A stretch of DNA of 64,000 nucleotides from UBA2942 sp045127535 (GCA_045127535.1 JBGVQN010000045.1:78405-142404), one strand, 5' to 3'; positions 47,995 to 58,207 are shown, counted from the first letter of the stretch. Program-made: numbers and translations. The notes: generated by a model not told the origin, from the sequence alone.

Positions 47995-48864
47995 ATGAAA
48001 TCAAACGTTTATTTTTCCAAAACCATTACCCCGGAAAAGGTGTTGGAGCTGTATCAGTTACTTGGAAAGTCCCTGCCCGGCAAGGTCGCCATCAAGGTGC
48101 ATTCCGGTGAGGTGGGCAATCAGAATTTCTTAAAGCCACAGTTCTGGCGACCCCTCATTGACTATGTAGGAGGCACTGTGGTAGAGTGCAACACTGCCTA
48201 TGAGGGAGAGCGCAACACCACAGAAAAGCACGTAAAGACCATGGCAGTCCATGGCTGGACAGACCTGTTTCCTGTGGACATTATGGATGCAGAGCAGCCG
48301 GATCTGGTGCTGCCCATTGCCAATGGCAGCAGGATCCAGGAAAATTATGTAGGAAAGCATTTGGCGGAATATGATTCCATGCTGGTACTGTCTCATTTTA
48401 AGGGGCATCCTATGGGCGGTTATGGCGGTGCCTTAAAGCAGCTGTCCATTGGTGTGGCGTCGTCTTATGGCAAGGCATATATCCATGGGGCAGGTGTACC
48501 GGAGGATCTCTGGACAGCAGACCATGATGCATTTTTGGAGTCCATGGCAGATGCAGCAGGTTCTGTAGTGGACTATTTGCAAGGAAACATCGTATATATA
48601 AATGTAATGAAAAATATGTCTGTGGACTGTGACTGCTGTGCAGTGGCAGAGGATCCATGTATGCAGGATATTGGCATCTTGATTTCCCTTGACCCCATTG
48701 CCATCGATCAGGCCTGTCTGGATCTGGTGTATGCAGCAACAGATGATCCGGGACAGGGACATTTGCTGGAGCGGATCGAGAGCCGCAATGGTGTGCATAC
48801 TGTGGAAGCAGCAGCCAGACTGGGGTATGGCTCCAGGGAGTATGAGCTGATAGAGATCGACTAA
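47995..48864 (+). CDS. DUF362 domain protein
   Basis: 289 residues, GGAGG before the ATG. DUF362 pattern: GKSLPGKVAIKVHSGEVGNQ at the N-terminus, a central FKGHPMGGYGGALKQLSIGV (about 142-161) and a C-terminal DPIAIDQACLDLVY. Two Cys-rich spots (SVDCDCCAVAEDPC, about 220-233) could bind metal. The ferredoxin-like [4Fe-4S] tail found in many DUF362 proteins is absent; this is the short form. Family function is not established; links to iron-sulfur or cofactor chemistry have been suggested from fusions. Stands alone on its own probable promoter. Confidence 0.82.
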   Translation: MKSNVYFSKTITPEKVLELYQLLGKSLPGKVAIKVHSGEVGNQNFLKPQFWRPLIDYVGGTVVECNTAYEGERNTTEKHVKTMAVHGWTDLFPVDIMDAEQPDLVLPIANGSRIQENYVGKHLAEYDSMLVLSHFKGHPMGGYGGALKQLSIGVASSYGKAYIHGAGVPEDLWTADHDAFLESMADAAGSVVDYLQGNIVYINVMKNMSVDCDCCAVAEDPCMQDIGILISLDPIAIDQACLDLVYAATDDPGQGHLLERIESRNGVHTVEAAARLGYGSREYELIEID

Positions 48865-48919
48865 GCAGCAGTAAGTGGATTTTTCAATCCAGGATATATC
48901 CAGTGAATAGCTGAACACA

Positions 48920-48956
48920 GAAGGATCGGCAGTGGGTTTGGGGCAGTCGATCCTTC
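48920..48956 (+). promoter_or_regulatory. hairpin in the leader of the ABC exporter operon
   Basis: GAAGGATCG (48920-48928) and CGATCCTTC (48948-48956) form a perfect 9-bp stem with a 19-nt G-rich loop (CAGTGGGTTTGGGGCAGT), 18 bp before the start. No U-run follows, so it is not a plain terminator; it could affect translation initiation. Confidence 0.4.
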
Positions 48957-48974
48957 AAAATGGAGCGTTATATT

Positions 48975-50774
48975 ATGTTAAAGTATTTAAAGAAATATTG
49001 GTTTTACTGCCTCCTTGCTCCCCTGTTTATGTTTGGAGAGGTGGCAATGGATTTGTTGCAGCCGGATATGATGGCTGATATTGTGGACAATGGCGTGTTA
49101 AAAAACGACATAGAGCTGATCATTACAGTAGGCATCCGCATGATCCTCTTTGTAATGGCCGGCGGTTTATGCGGTGTACTGTGCGGTGTATTTGCCAACA
49201 TTGCAGCCCAGGGCTTTGGCAATGATCTGCGAAAAGATCTGTTTTCCCGCATGATGTCTCTGTCTTTCCAGCAGACCGATAAAATCTCTACCGGTTCTCT
49301 GGTGACCAGACTGACCAATGATGTGACCCAGGTACAAAATATGGTCATGATGGCAGTCCGTGGCTTTGTGCGCAATTCTGTCATGTTTGTAGGCGGCATT
49401 TTCATGCTGTACCGCCAGTCTCCCAAATTTGCCCTGATCGCAGCCTGCGGTCTGCCGGCGGTGGTCTTTTTTATTGCATTCTTTCTGAAAAAGGCTTCCC
49501 CTCTGTTTGCAGTGGTGCAGAAAAAGTTAGACGGCATCAACAACGTGATGCAGGAAAATGTGGCAGGCGCAAGAGTGGTAAAGGCTTATGTAAAAGAGCA
49601 GCATGAGCTGGAACGGTTTGACACTGCCAATGAGGAGCTGTGCAGTGTGAACCTGCGGGTACAGACTGTGCTGGCATTTATGGGGCCTTGCATGAACATC
49701 GTGCTGAACCTTTGTATCGTAGGGGTCATTCTGGTAGGCGGTCTGACAGTGAAAGAAGGGGGAGCCATTACCCCGGGTAATGTGATGGCAGCCATTACAT
49801 ATCTGTCACAGATCCTTCATGGCATTACCTTTATGGCAAATATCTTCCAGACCTTTACCAGAGCCAGGGCATCTGCAGACAGAATCAACGAGGTGCTGGA
49901 CTGCCCGGAAATCATTACAGACGGAGAGGATGCAGCATCTGCAGCCAATAGGACTGATCAAAAGGCAGCTGCAGCAGGCAAAGCGTCTGCAAAACACAAA
50001 ACAGGCAAAGCACCTGCATCTCAGAAAGGCGAGATTGAGTTTCGCAATGTCAGCTTTGCGTACCCGGAAACCTCCGGTGAAAATGTACTGGAAAACATCT
50101 CCTTTAAAGTGGAACCAGGAGAGACTCTTGGCATCATTGGGGCAACAGGAAGCGGCAAGTCCTCTCTGGTACATCTGATCCCGCGCTTTTATGATGTGAC
50201 AGCAGGAGAAGTACTGGTGGACGGCAAAAATGTAAAAGACTATGCCCTGAAAGACCTGCGCAGGAAGATCTCCATTGTATTACAGAAAGCAGAGCTGTAC
50301 TCCCGTCCCATTGAAGCCAACATCCGTTGGGGCAAGGACGAAGCAACTCCCTGGGAGATCAAAAGTGCAGCCCAGATCGCTCAGGCAGATGATTTTATCT
50401 GCGCATCCAGGTTTGGCTATTACACTCCTGTATCTGAGGGTGGTCATTCCCTGTCAGGAGGGCAGAAACAGAGAATATCCATTGCCAGAGCTGTGCTGAA
50501 AGAGCATGAGATCCTGATTTTTGATGATTCTACCAGCGCATTGGATCTAAAGACAGAGGCTCTGTTATATGAGGCCATCCGCACAGAGTATCCGGATACC
50601 ACCAAGATCATCATTGCACAGCGTATTGCCTCTATCAAGGATGCAGACAGAATTGCAGTGTTGGACAACGGCGCCATTGCAGCCATGGGTACCCACAGTG
50701 AACTGATGCAGACATCTGATATTTACCGGGATATTTACAGATCCCAGATGAAGGAAGGGGGACAGGTACAATGA
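48975..50774 (+). CDS. ABC exporter half-transporter, degenerate-site subunit
   Basis: 599 residues from ATG 48975 (GGAG at 48961); the ATG at 48960 has no ribosome site. Six-helix transmembrane domain followed by a nucleotide-binding domain: Walker A GIIGATGSGKSSL (about 393-405), signature LSGGQKQRIS, Walker B ILIFDDSTSALD and switch region IIIAQRIASI. The catalytic glutamate after Walker B is Asp and the switch His is Gln, so this subunit's own ATP site should be non-hydrolytic. An Ala/Lys-rich linker of about 45 residues (AAAAGKASAKHKTGKAPASQ) joins the domains and is longer than usual. It pairs with the next gene (ATGA overlap) as a BmrCD/TM287-288-type heterodimer. Confidence 0.9.
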   Translation: MLKYLKKYWFYCLLAPLFMFGEVAMDLLQPDMMADIVDNGVLKNDIELIITVGIRMILFVMAGGLCGVLCGVFANIAAQGFGNDLRKDLFSRMMSLSFQQTDKISTGSLVTRLTNDVTQVQNMVMMAVRGFVRNSVMFVGGIFMLYRQSPKFALIAACGLPAVVFFIAFFLKKASPLFAVVQKKLDGINNVMQENVAGARVVKAYVKEQHELERFDTANEELCSVNLRVQTVLAFMGPCMNIVLNLCIVGVILVGGLTVKEGGAITPGNVMAAITYLSQILHGITFMANIFQTFTRARASADRINEVLDCPEIITDGEDAASAANRTDQKAAAAGKASAKHKTGKAPASQKGEIEFRNVSFAYPETSGENVLENISFKVEPGETLGIIGATGSGKSSLVHLIPRFYDVTAGEVLVDGKNVKDYALKDLRRKISIVLQKAELYSRPIEANIRWGKDEATPWEIKSAAQIAQADDFICASRFGYYTPVSEGGHSLSGGQKQRISIARAVLKEHEILIFDDSTSALDLKTEALLYEAIRTEYPDTTKIIIAQRIASIKDADRIAVLDNGAIAAMGTHSELMQTSDIYRDIYRSQMKEGGQVQ

Positions 50775-52675
50775 GAACTCCAAATCAAATGGAAGAAAAC
50801 AAGACCCTTCCGGAAGGATTTGAGCAGCAGCCGGATGGGGATGGCATACAGTATCACGCTGCTGCCACAGGCGGCAGCAAAGCGCCTGCTGTCAATTTCA
50901 GACGGGGGCCTGCAAGGAATATGGGGCAGGCAGTGGAAAAGCCGGGGGATACCAAAAAGACCCTGAAAAGACTGCTGGTATATTTCAGTAAGACCAAGAA
51001 GCTGTTGGTATCCCTTCTGGCAGCTGTGGTGCTGGTCACCTTGGCAGCCCTTTTGGCACCTGCACTCCAGGGAGAAGCCATTGACTGCATCAAGGACAGC
51101 CAGTGGCAGCGGCTGTATGGCTGCGTCATTGTGCTGCTGCTTGTGTATCTTGGCAATATCCTGTTTGGTCTGGCACAGTCTCTCCTGGCAGCAAGACTCA
51201 GCCAGAGCATTGTAAAGCAGATGCGCCATGACCTGTTTCGGAAGATCGACTATCTGTCCATCAAATATTTGGACACCCATTCCAACGGTGACATTATGAG
51301 CCGTATGACCAATGATGTGGAAAATGTATCCAATACCATTGCCCAGAGCCTTGGTTCTCTGGTATCCGGCGTACTGACTATTATTGGCACTGTGGCCATT
51401 ATGTTTGCCTATTGCTGGCAGCTGACCCTGATCACCATGGTAACAGTGATCATCACTGTCATGGTGACCAAAAAGATGTCACAGGTCATGCGGAAGGTGT
51501 ACCGGAGACGGTCAGAAATCTTAGGACAGTTAAACGGACATTCCGAAGAAATGATTACAGGCTACAAATCCATTGTGGCATACAACAAGCAGGAGGATGT
51601 GGTAGCAGAATTCTGCAAAACCTCTGACGAGCTTGCCAAGATCAGCATCAAGGCAGAGATCCTGGGAGGCTCCATGGGCCCTATTATGAACTGTATTTCC
51701 AATATCGGCTTTGTGATCGTGGCAGCCTTTGGAGGATACTTTGCATATATTGACCTGATCACCATTGGTACCATTTCTGCATTTATTATCTATGCCAAGC
51801 AGTTTTCCAGACCCATCAATGAGATCGCCCAGCTCTACGGCACCATACAGACAGCCATGGCTGGCGCAGAGCGTGTCTTTGCCCTGATCGATCAGCCGGA
51901 TGAGGACAACAGCGGTGATCAGGAGATGGAGCATGTGAAAGGGGAGATCTCCTTTTGCAATGTAAACTTCTCCTATGTACCAGGTAAGCAGGTGCTGTAT
52001 GATTTTCATCTGGATGTAAAGCCCGGACAGAAAATTGCTCTGGTAGGCGCTACAGGAAGCGGTAAGACCACTGTGGTCAATCTGCTGATGCGGTTCTATC
52101 CTGTGGATTCAGGAGAGATCCTCATTGACGGAGTCAATATTTTTGACATTAAGAGAGATGTACTGCGAAAAAATATTGCCATTGTATTGCAGGATACCGT
52201 ACTGTTTTCAGATACCATTGAAAACAACATCAAGTATGCCAACCCGGATGCTTCGGATGAGGAAATGCGTCATGCAGCAGAGATGAGCAACTGCAGACAT
52301 TACATTGAAAAGCTGCCCAAAAAGTATCAGACCTTTTTGAAGCAGGCTGGTGCAGGACTGTCTCATGGACAGCGCCAGCTCCTTGCCATTGCCAGAGCAG
52401 TGCTTGCAGACCCCAAGATCCTCATACTGGATGAGGCTACCTCCTCAGTAGATACCAGAACAGAGCAGCACATACAGGATGCCATGGTCAATCTGATGAA
52501 AAACAGAACCAGTCTGATCATTGCACACCGCCTGTCTACCATCCGGGATGCAGATAAGATCGTGGTAATGGATCAGGGCAGAGTGGTAGAGATCGGCAGC
52601 CATGAGGAATTGTTGGAAAAACAGGGCAGATATTATACCCTTTATATGACCCAGTTTGCAGGGAATAAGATATAA
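50771..52675 (+). CDS. ABC exporter half-transporter, catalytic-site subunit
   Basis: 634 residues, start overlapping the previous stop. An unusual hydrophilic N-terminal extension of about 70 residues (MRTPNQMEENKTLPEGFEQQ and a Gly/Ala-rich part) precedes the six membrane helices. The nucleotide-binding domain has Walker A LVGATGSGKTTVVN, Walker B ILILDEATSSVD with the catalytic Glu, and LIIAHRLSTI with the switch His. Its signature is LSHGQ instead of LSGGQ. The degenerate signature would face the degenerate Walker site of the partner, leaving one fully competent ATP site, as in known heterodimeric exporters. Substrate (drug, peptide or lipid) unknown. Confidence 0.92.
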   Translation: MRTPNQMEENKTLPEGFEQQPDGDGIQYHAAATGGSKAPAVNFRRGPARNMGQAVEKPGDTKKTLKRLLVYFSKTKKLLVSLLAAVVLVTLAALLAPALQGEAIDCIKDSQWQRLYGCVIVLLLVYLGNILFGLAQSLLAARLSQSIVKQMRHDLFRKIDYLSIKYLDTHSNGDIMSRMTNDVENVSNTIAQSLGSLVSGVLTIIGTVAIMFAYCWQLTLITMVTVIITVMVTKKMSQVMRKVYRRRSEILGQLNGHSEEMITGYKSIVAYNKQEDVVAEFCKTSDELAKISIKAEILGGSMGPIMNCISNIGFVIVAAFGGYFAYIDLITIGTISAFIIYAKQFSRPINEIAQLYGTIQTAMAGAERVFALIDQPDEDNSGDQEMEHVKGEISFCNVNFSYVPGKQVLYDFHLDVKPGQKIALVGATGSGKTTVVNLLMRFYPVDSGEILIDGVNIFDIKRDVLRKNIAIVLQDTVLFSDTIENNIKYANPDASDEEMRHAAEMSNCRHYIEKLPKKYQTFLKQAGAGLSHGQRQLLAIARAVLADPKILILDEATSSVDTRTEQHIQDAMVNLMKNRTSLIIAHRLSTIRDADKIVVMDQGRVVEIGSHEELLEKQGRYYTLYMTQFAGNKI

Positions 52676-52739
52676 GAGGAGCTGCAGCTGCAAGAGGATT
52701 GATGGACTGCGGTCTATTATGGAAGGCCTGTTTGTGATT

Positions 52740-52884
52740 TTTGCATAAAAACGTTGCAAATAACAGAAAAATCACAAATCGTTGAAAATTGATATATTTT
52801 CGTAGTTATTTTACATTCGTCAGAATTGACAAGAATACCCTAAAAAAAATACAATAGAATCACATAATAGCACAATCATGTGAT
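52740..52884 (+). promoter_or_regulatory. promoter region of the secreted amylase gene
   Basis: TTGACA (52826-52831), 18-bp spacer, TACAAT (52850-52855). Upstream a near-palindrome TTTGCATAAAAACGTTGCAAA (52740-52760, in two halves TTTGCA/TGCAAA around AAAACG) weakly resembles a catabolite-response element. Downstream ATCACAT (52859-52865) and ATGTGAT (52878-52884) form an inverted repeat that could be an operator or a leader hairpin. Confidence 0.55.
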
Positions 52885-52929
52885 GGGATGACATCAAAAT
52901 ATGTTGTGCAGAAAGGAAGAAGTAAGAAC

Positions 52930-55900
52930 ATGAAAAAAACAGAAAACAAATTTAGCCTGAACCGCGGTTTAGGCAGGCGTGTTCTGAGTCTGGTGCTGGT
53001 ATTCTCCATGATCATTACTATGGTTCAGATGTTACCGGCAGCCATGACCACTTCAAAAGCTGCAGATGGCGCAACCAATGTGACAATTCATTTTTATAAT
53101 GAATTCGCATGGGAAGCTCCGGCTGTACAGTTCTGGGGAGGCAGTGCTACAGAGGTAACTGGAGCAGAGGCTGGCCCAACTGAGATTACAGGATGGGGCG
53201 GAGCCCAGGGATATACCATGACTGCAGAAGCAGATAACTGGTATTCTCTGACCTTAACAGGTGATTTTACCGGATTCCAGTTCCTGGATATGAGCAATCC
53301 AGGAAGCAATACAGGAGGCAAGGGATACAATGCCTATATGACCCAGTATAATGGGGATACTCCTGTTGATTTGTACTGCCAGTTCAATGAGAGCACTGGA
53401 TATGACTGTGTATGGTATATGGATGCTGAGTATACCACTCCACTGTCTGCACCAGAAGATGCTCCGGCAGTAGAGGATTGTACTGTAACAGTACATTATC
53501 TGAATCAGGGTGACTGGTCTGAGGTATATGCATATGCAACAGAGACAGGCAGCTGGACTGCAATTGAGGGTTATACTGAGTACAGCGCATGGCCAGGTGC
53601 AGCAGTAAGCGAAAATGCAGACCATGCAGACTGGTATGATCTGATTGTGACCAAGAAGAATGATACCCAGCTGAATTGCATTTTCAACGACAATGCAGGT
53701 TCACAGACAGACAATCTGTATGTAACAGATCTTGCAGGCAATACTTCTTATGAAGTATGGTGTGTAGGCAGCACATTATATACAGAAGCACCGGAAGAGT
53801 GGACAAATTCAGGAGAATCTACAGATCCAGAGACTCCAGCAGAGCCAGAAGAACCAACTGACCCAGAGACACCAGTAGCAGGTGAAACAAGTGTTTCTGA
53901 CCTGGTGCAGGTAAAGATTGGTGATACTGTTGTTGATATGCAGTTATACAACAATGGTGTGTATGAGTGCAGCGCGCTGTTGTCTGCAGGCGACTACACT
54001 GCAGCGCTGATGACCAATGGTGCTGAGACAGAAACTGCTACCTCCTTTGGTATTGGTGAGGATACTGTTGTATTCTTCCGCTTAAAGGATGGGGTATTAT
54101 ACAACTCTGTAAGCGACAGCTGGCTGGTACACAGCGCAGCACTGGTTGGTAATTTCAATGGCATTGAGTTTGTAGATGCAGCTGGTGAAAGATATGACAT
54201 CAGCAGCTGGAATCCAGGAGATGCCAACGGTGAGTTAGAGTATCTTGGCGGCGGTCTTTACAGCAGAACCTTTACCTTCCTGCCTCTGGCTGAGGATGTA
54301 ACCATCGCAGACGGCGGTTATAAGGTTGCTTTTGACGATGCATGGGATTACTCTATCGGCAATGGTTCTTCCAATATTGATGTAACCATTCCTGCTGGTA
54401 CAAGCTCCATCACTATCTTTGTGGATGAGATCAATCAGATCGTATATGATGATGTCAGAACAGCTGACTTTGAGTCTGTACATAACAGCGGCAATGTAAG
54501 CCGTAATCCATTTACCACAACTGTTTCCATCATTGGTACGGTAAGAAACGGCAACGGTGACTGGGATGCAGCAGCAACCGGTTTTGAATTTACACCAGTA
54601 AGCGATACCTTGTATGTATACCAGCAGGTATTTGCAGCAGGCAGCTACAGCTACAAGTGTGTATTCAACTACAGCGACTGGTATGAAGCAGAAGCTGGCA
54701 ACCGTACTTTAACCATTTCTGATGACAACACCAATGTGGTATTTGTTTACAATACTGTTGATGGTAAGTTATATGATACTGTAAACAACAATGAGACTGT
54801 AGCACAGTTACTTGGCATGATGGCTACTCCAGAAGAGCCTGCAGCAGCAGAAGTAATTGATCAGTCCAACGGAACTACTGTATTCCAGATGTTAGCTGAC
54901 AGCGGAAGCTCTGTTGTATTATATTATGGCAACAAGGCTGATGTAGAGGCTGGCGCAGAGCTGACAGCAGTGACATTAAGAGAAAGTGCTGAAGGCGTAT
55001 TCGTAACAGATGCTATGTTCCTTGGTGATGATGCGTTAGACATCGTATATTACTATGATGTAAACGGAACCAAGAAGTTAGACAGCAATCCTACTGTGAC
55101 AGTAGCTGGCGTAGATTACGCTAACTATACAAGAGAAGCATTCACCGGCAGAATCGTAACGGTACCAGGTACATTACCAGGACCAAGCTGGGATGCAGCT
55201 TCCAACCAGATGACCTATATTGGCAATGGTCTGTATCAGTATGAGTTCGTAGACGTTCCAGCAGCAAACTACGAGTTCAAGATTGCCATCAACAAGACAT
55301 GGGATCCTGAAAACTATGGTGTAGATGGTGTGGATCATGGTGAAAACTACAGCATCACTGTTCCAACCCAGCAGAATATCATTGTATTCTATAATGACTT
55401 CACACACCTTGCAGTAACTACTTTAGATTATGTATTTGCAGATATTACTTTAGAGGGTACCGGTATTCCGGAAGGCACCATGATGACTGACAGCGGTCTG
55501 ACAGGTATCTATTCTGCAACAGTTGCATTAGCAGCTGGAACTTACAGTGATGTGAAGATCGTATATGATGGAGAAGAGTATGCATTTACTGAGTTTGTAT
55601 TAAGTGAAGCAAAGGATGTAACCTTCTACTTTGACCCATCTTCCGGTATTTTCTATCATGATGCTTCTGATACTCCATTAGAGACTGAGAATATCTACTT
55701 CAACTCTAAGGATACCACATACAAGAGTGTATTTGGCGCAGTGGCAACTGGTGAGGAAGTAACCTTCTCCATCGCTACCGGTACAGATGCAACTTCTGTA
55801 TCTCTGGTCGTAAAGGGTATGGAAAAGCAGACTCTGTCTATGGAAAAGGATGGAGAGCCAGTAGATGGCGTACAGATGTGGAGCGTAACCACAAGCTTTA

Positions 55901-58116
55901 ACACCATTGGTGAAAATACTTACTACTTTGCAATTTCCAACGGTTCTGCAGTTAAGATCTATGCAGATGATGACGGTTATTATGGTGAGGGTATGGTAAC
56001 AGACCTGACCAGCATTAAGGCATATGACCTGGTAGTATACAGATCCGGTTACGAGACTCCGGACTGGATGAAGAATGCAGTCATCTATCAGATCTTCCCA
56101 GATCGTTTCTTTGATGGTGACGGTACCAACAACCAGGATCAGACCTCTGCCCGTGGTGAAGTAAACTATGAGTTCATCACTGACTGGTATACACTGCCTG
56201 AAAACCCAGAGCAGAAAGACCTGTTAACAGAAGAAGAATACACTGCAACCGGCGCTTACTATGGCGATGGTCAGTGGAGCAACGAAATGTACGGTGGTGA
56301 CCTGAAGGGTATTACAGAGAGAATCGATTACCTGAAGGCACTGGGCGTAAATGTCATTTACTTAAATCCTGTATTTGCTTCTATTTCCAACCACAGATAT
56401 GATACCAGTGATTACACCATGATCGACCCAATCCTGGGTGATATGGGTGATTTCACTGAGTTAGTTGAGATCGCAGAAGCAAACGACATGCACATCATCT
56501 TAGATGGTGTATTCAACCATGTATCTGACGATTCTATTTACTTTGACCGTTACTACAAGTACTTAGAGGCTGGTACAGATACCATTGGTGCTTATCCATA
56601 CTGGGCATATGTATATGATTACATGAGCGAGAATGGTGTAGAGCAGGCTGATGCAGAAGCAGCTGCTAAGGCTTACTTCACAGAGAACTATGGTATTACA
56701 GATTACTCTTATACAGAGTGGTTTGAGATCTATTCCTATTACATGACTGATACAGAAGCAAATCCGGTTTGTGACAACATTGGCCTGCGTGCAGGACAGC
56801 CGGTATACAGCTATGATGGATGGTGGGGATATGACAGTATGCCAATTATCATGTCCACCAACGGTTCTGAGTATCAGACAGGCAACTGGGCCGAGGAGAT
56901 CATCTACAATGAGGATGGTACAAGTGTGACTCAGTTCTGGTTAAGCGAGGGCTCCAATGGATGGAGACTTGACGTTGCCAACGAAGTATCTGATGAGACC
57001 TGGCAGCAGTTCAGAGAGTCTGTAAAGGCTCTGGACAGCGATGCAGTGATCATCGGTGAGATCTGGGATGATGCAACTGAGTATCTCCTGGGCGATATGT
57101 ATGACTCTGTTATGAACTATGTATTCCGTAACGCAGTGACAGCATTTGCAAAGGGCGGTTCCGCAGTCGATGCGATGAATACTCTGGAAAAGATCAGAGA
57201 GCGTTATCCGGAAGAAGCATTCTATGCAATGATGAACCTGGTAGGATCTCACGATACCACACGTATCCTGTCCTACTTAGACGGCATTGATGATGACAGA
57301 AATCAGAAGGATGTAGCAAGTGCGTTCCCAACCTACGAAACTACATCTGATCTGGCAAAGCAGAGACAGTATCTGGTAGCATTCTTACAGTTTACCTACG
57401 CTGGTGCACCAACCATCTATTATGGTGATGAGATCGGTATGGTAGGCGCAGATGACCCAGATGACCGTCGTGCATTTACCTGGGGACAGGGCAATCAGGA
57501 GCTGGTAACCTGGTATGCAACACTTGCAAATATCAGAAACAGCTACACAGCACTGCGTACCGGTTCTGTAGAGCCATTTGATGTGAATGATATTACCATT
57601 ATGTCTTATGTAAGACGTGATGCGGAAGATGCTATGATCGTTCTGGCAAATAACAGCGAGTCCGCTAAGGAAGTGGTACTGAATCTGGCTGATCTGGATA
57701 TCAGCGCAGAAAGCCTCACTGACCTGATCAGCGGTACTGCATATACAGTAGCAGACGGACAGATCACTGTAACTGTTCCTGCATTATCTGGTGTGATCCT
57801 GACAGACAATGTCAAGGAGATCACTGTAGATCAGGAAGCACTTGCTCCTGCATATGATCCAGAATATATCGTAACAGAAGACCGTCCGGTTCCAGAAGAT
57901 CCAGACGAACCAGTAGTTCCAGATGAACCAGCTGACCCAGATCAGCCAGAAGATCCAGACGAACCAGTAAATCCAGATCAGCCATCTGGTGGTGAGTTAG
58001 AGGGCGGCGAAGGTGCTGAAACAGGTGATTTCCATTACGGATATTATCTGATGCTCATGATCGTAGCCGGTGCAGGTATCTGGATGTCTGTTAGACGTAA
58101 GGAAGAAAAACAGTAA
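52930..58116 (+). CDS. very large secreted GH13 alpha-amylase/pullulanase with starch-binding modules and wall anchor
   Basis: 1728 residues from ATG 52930 (AAAGGAAG upstream; the ATG at 52888 has no ribosome site). Signal peptide to about residue 43 (VLSLVLVFSMIITMVQMLPA). Then two CBM26-like modules (VTIHFYNEFAWEAPAVQFWG, VTVHYLNQGDWSEVYAYA), a Pro/Glu linker, and several X25-type modules (YKVAFDDAWDYSIGNGSSN, ANYEFKIAINKTWDPENYG). The GH13 domain starts near residue 1045: YQIFPDRFFDGD, GVNVIYLNPVF, GVFNHVSDDS, GWRLDVANEV (nucleophile Asp 1348), GEIWDDA (acid/base Glu 1377) and LVGSHDTTRI (Asp 1442). The C-terminus has a DPDEP/NPDQP repeat linker, GAETGDF, a hydrophobic helix and RRKEEK, a sortase-type tail. 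Cell-surface starch or pullulan degradation; linkage specificity not determinable. Confidence 0.92.
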   Translation: MKKTENKFSLNRGLGRRVLSLVLVFSMIITMVQMLPAAMTTSKAADGATNVTIHFYNEFAWEAPAVQFWGGSATEVTGAEAGPTEITGWGGAQGYTMTAEADNWYSLTLTGDFTGFQFLDMSNPGSNTGGKGYNAYMTQYNGDTPVDLYCQFNESTGYDCVWYMDAEYTTPLSAPEDAPAVEDCTVTVHYLNQGDWSEVYAYATETGSWTAIEGYTEYSAWPGAAVSENADHADWYDLIVTKKNDTQLNCIFNDNAGSQTDNLYVTDLAGNTSYEVWCVGSTLYTEAPEEWTNSGESTDPETPAEPEEPTDPETPVAGETSVSDLVQVKIGDTVVDMQLYNNGVYECSALLSAGDYTAALMTNGAETETATSFGIGEDTVVFFRLKDGVLYNSVSDSWLVHSAALVGNFNGIEFVDAAGERYDISSWNPGDANGELEYLGGGLYSRTFTFLPLAEDVTIADGGYKVAFDDAWDYSIGNGSSNIDVTIPAGTSSITIFVDEINQIVYDDVRTADFESVHNSGNVSRNPFTTTVSIIGTVRNGNGDWDAAATGFEFTPVSDTLYVYQQVFAAGSYSYKCVFNYSDWYEAEAGNRTLTISDDNTNVVFVYNTVDGKLYDTVNNNETVAQLLGMMATPEEPAAAEVIDQSNGTTVFQMLADSGSSVVLYYGNKADVEAGAELTAVTLRESAEGVFVTDAMFLGDDALDIVYYYDVNGTKKLDSNPTVTVAGVDYANYTREAFTGRIVTVPGTLPGPSWDAASNQMTYIGNGLYQYEFVDVPAANYEFKIAINKTWDPENYGVDGVDHGENYSITVPTQQNIIVFYNDFTHLAVTTLDYVFADITLEGTGIPEGTMMTDSGLTGIYSATVALAAGTYSDVKIVYDGEEYAFTEFVLSEAKDVTFYFDPSSGIFYHDASDTPLETENIYFNSKDTTYKSVFGAVATGEEVTFSIATGTDATSVSLVVKGMEKQTLSMEKDGEPVDGVQMWSVTTSFNTIGENTYYFAISNGSAVKIYADDDGYYGEGMVTDLTSIKAYDLVVYRSGYETPDWMKNAVIYQIFPDRFFDGDGTNNQDQTSARGEVNYEFITDWYTLPENPEQKDLLTEEEYTATGAYYGDGQWSNEMYGGDLKGITERIDYLKALGVNVIYLNPVFASISNHRYDTSDYTMIDPILGDMGDFTELVEIAEANDMHIILDGVFNHVSDDSIYFDRYYKYLEAGTDTIGAYPYWAYVYDYMSENGVEQADAEAAAKAYFTENYGITDYSYTEWFEIYSYYMTDTEANPVCDNIGLRAGQPVYSYDGWWGYDSMPIIMSTNGSEYQTGNWAEEIIYNEDGTSVTQFWLSEGSNGWRLDVANEVSDETWQQFRESVKALDSDAVIIGEIWDDATEYLLGDMYDSVMNYVFRNAVTAFAKGGSAVDAMNTLEKIRERYPEEAFYAMMNLVGSHDTTRILSYLDGIDDDRNQKDVASAFPTYETTSDLAKQRQYLVAFLQFTYAGAPTIYYGDEIGMVGADDPDDRRAFTWGQGNQELVTWYATLANIRNSYTALRTGSVEPFDVNDITIMSYVRRDAEDAMIVLANNSESAKEVVLNLADLDISAESLTDLISGTAYTVADGQITVTVPALSGVILTDNVKEITVDQEALAPAYDPEYIVTEDRPVPEDPDEPVVPDEPADPDQPEDPDEPVNPDQPSGGELEGGEGAETGDFHYGYYLMLMIVAGAGIWMSVRRKEEKQ

Positions 58117-58157
58117 ATCTGTTGTAAATTGGCATTTGCATTGAAACGATAATTAGG

Positions 58158-58199
58158 GGAGGCCCAAAAGGTGGAGATCACTTTTTGGGCCTCCTTTTT
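58158..58199 (+). terminator. intrinsic terminator of the amylase gene
   Basis: GGAGGCCCAAAA pairs with TTTTTGGGCCTCC around a GTG/CAC inner stem and is followed by TTTTT. Confidence 0.92.
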
Positions 58200-58207
58200 A
58201 TAAAAAA

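Noticed and set aside
52740..52760. Firm annotation of a catabolite-response element before the amylase gene
   Set aside because: The palindrome has the AAAACG centre but misses the consensus G and C at the outer positions; kept only as a weak note.
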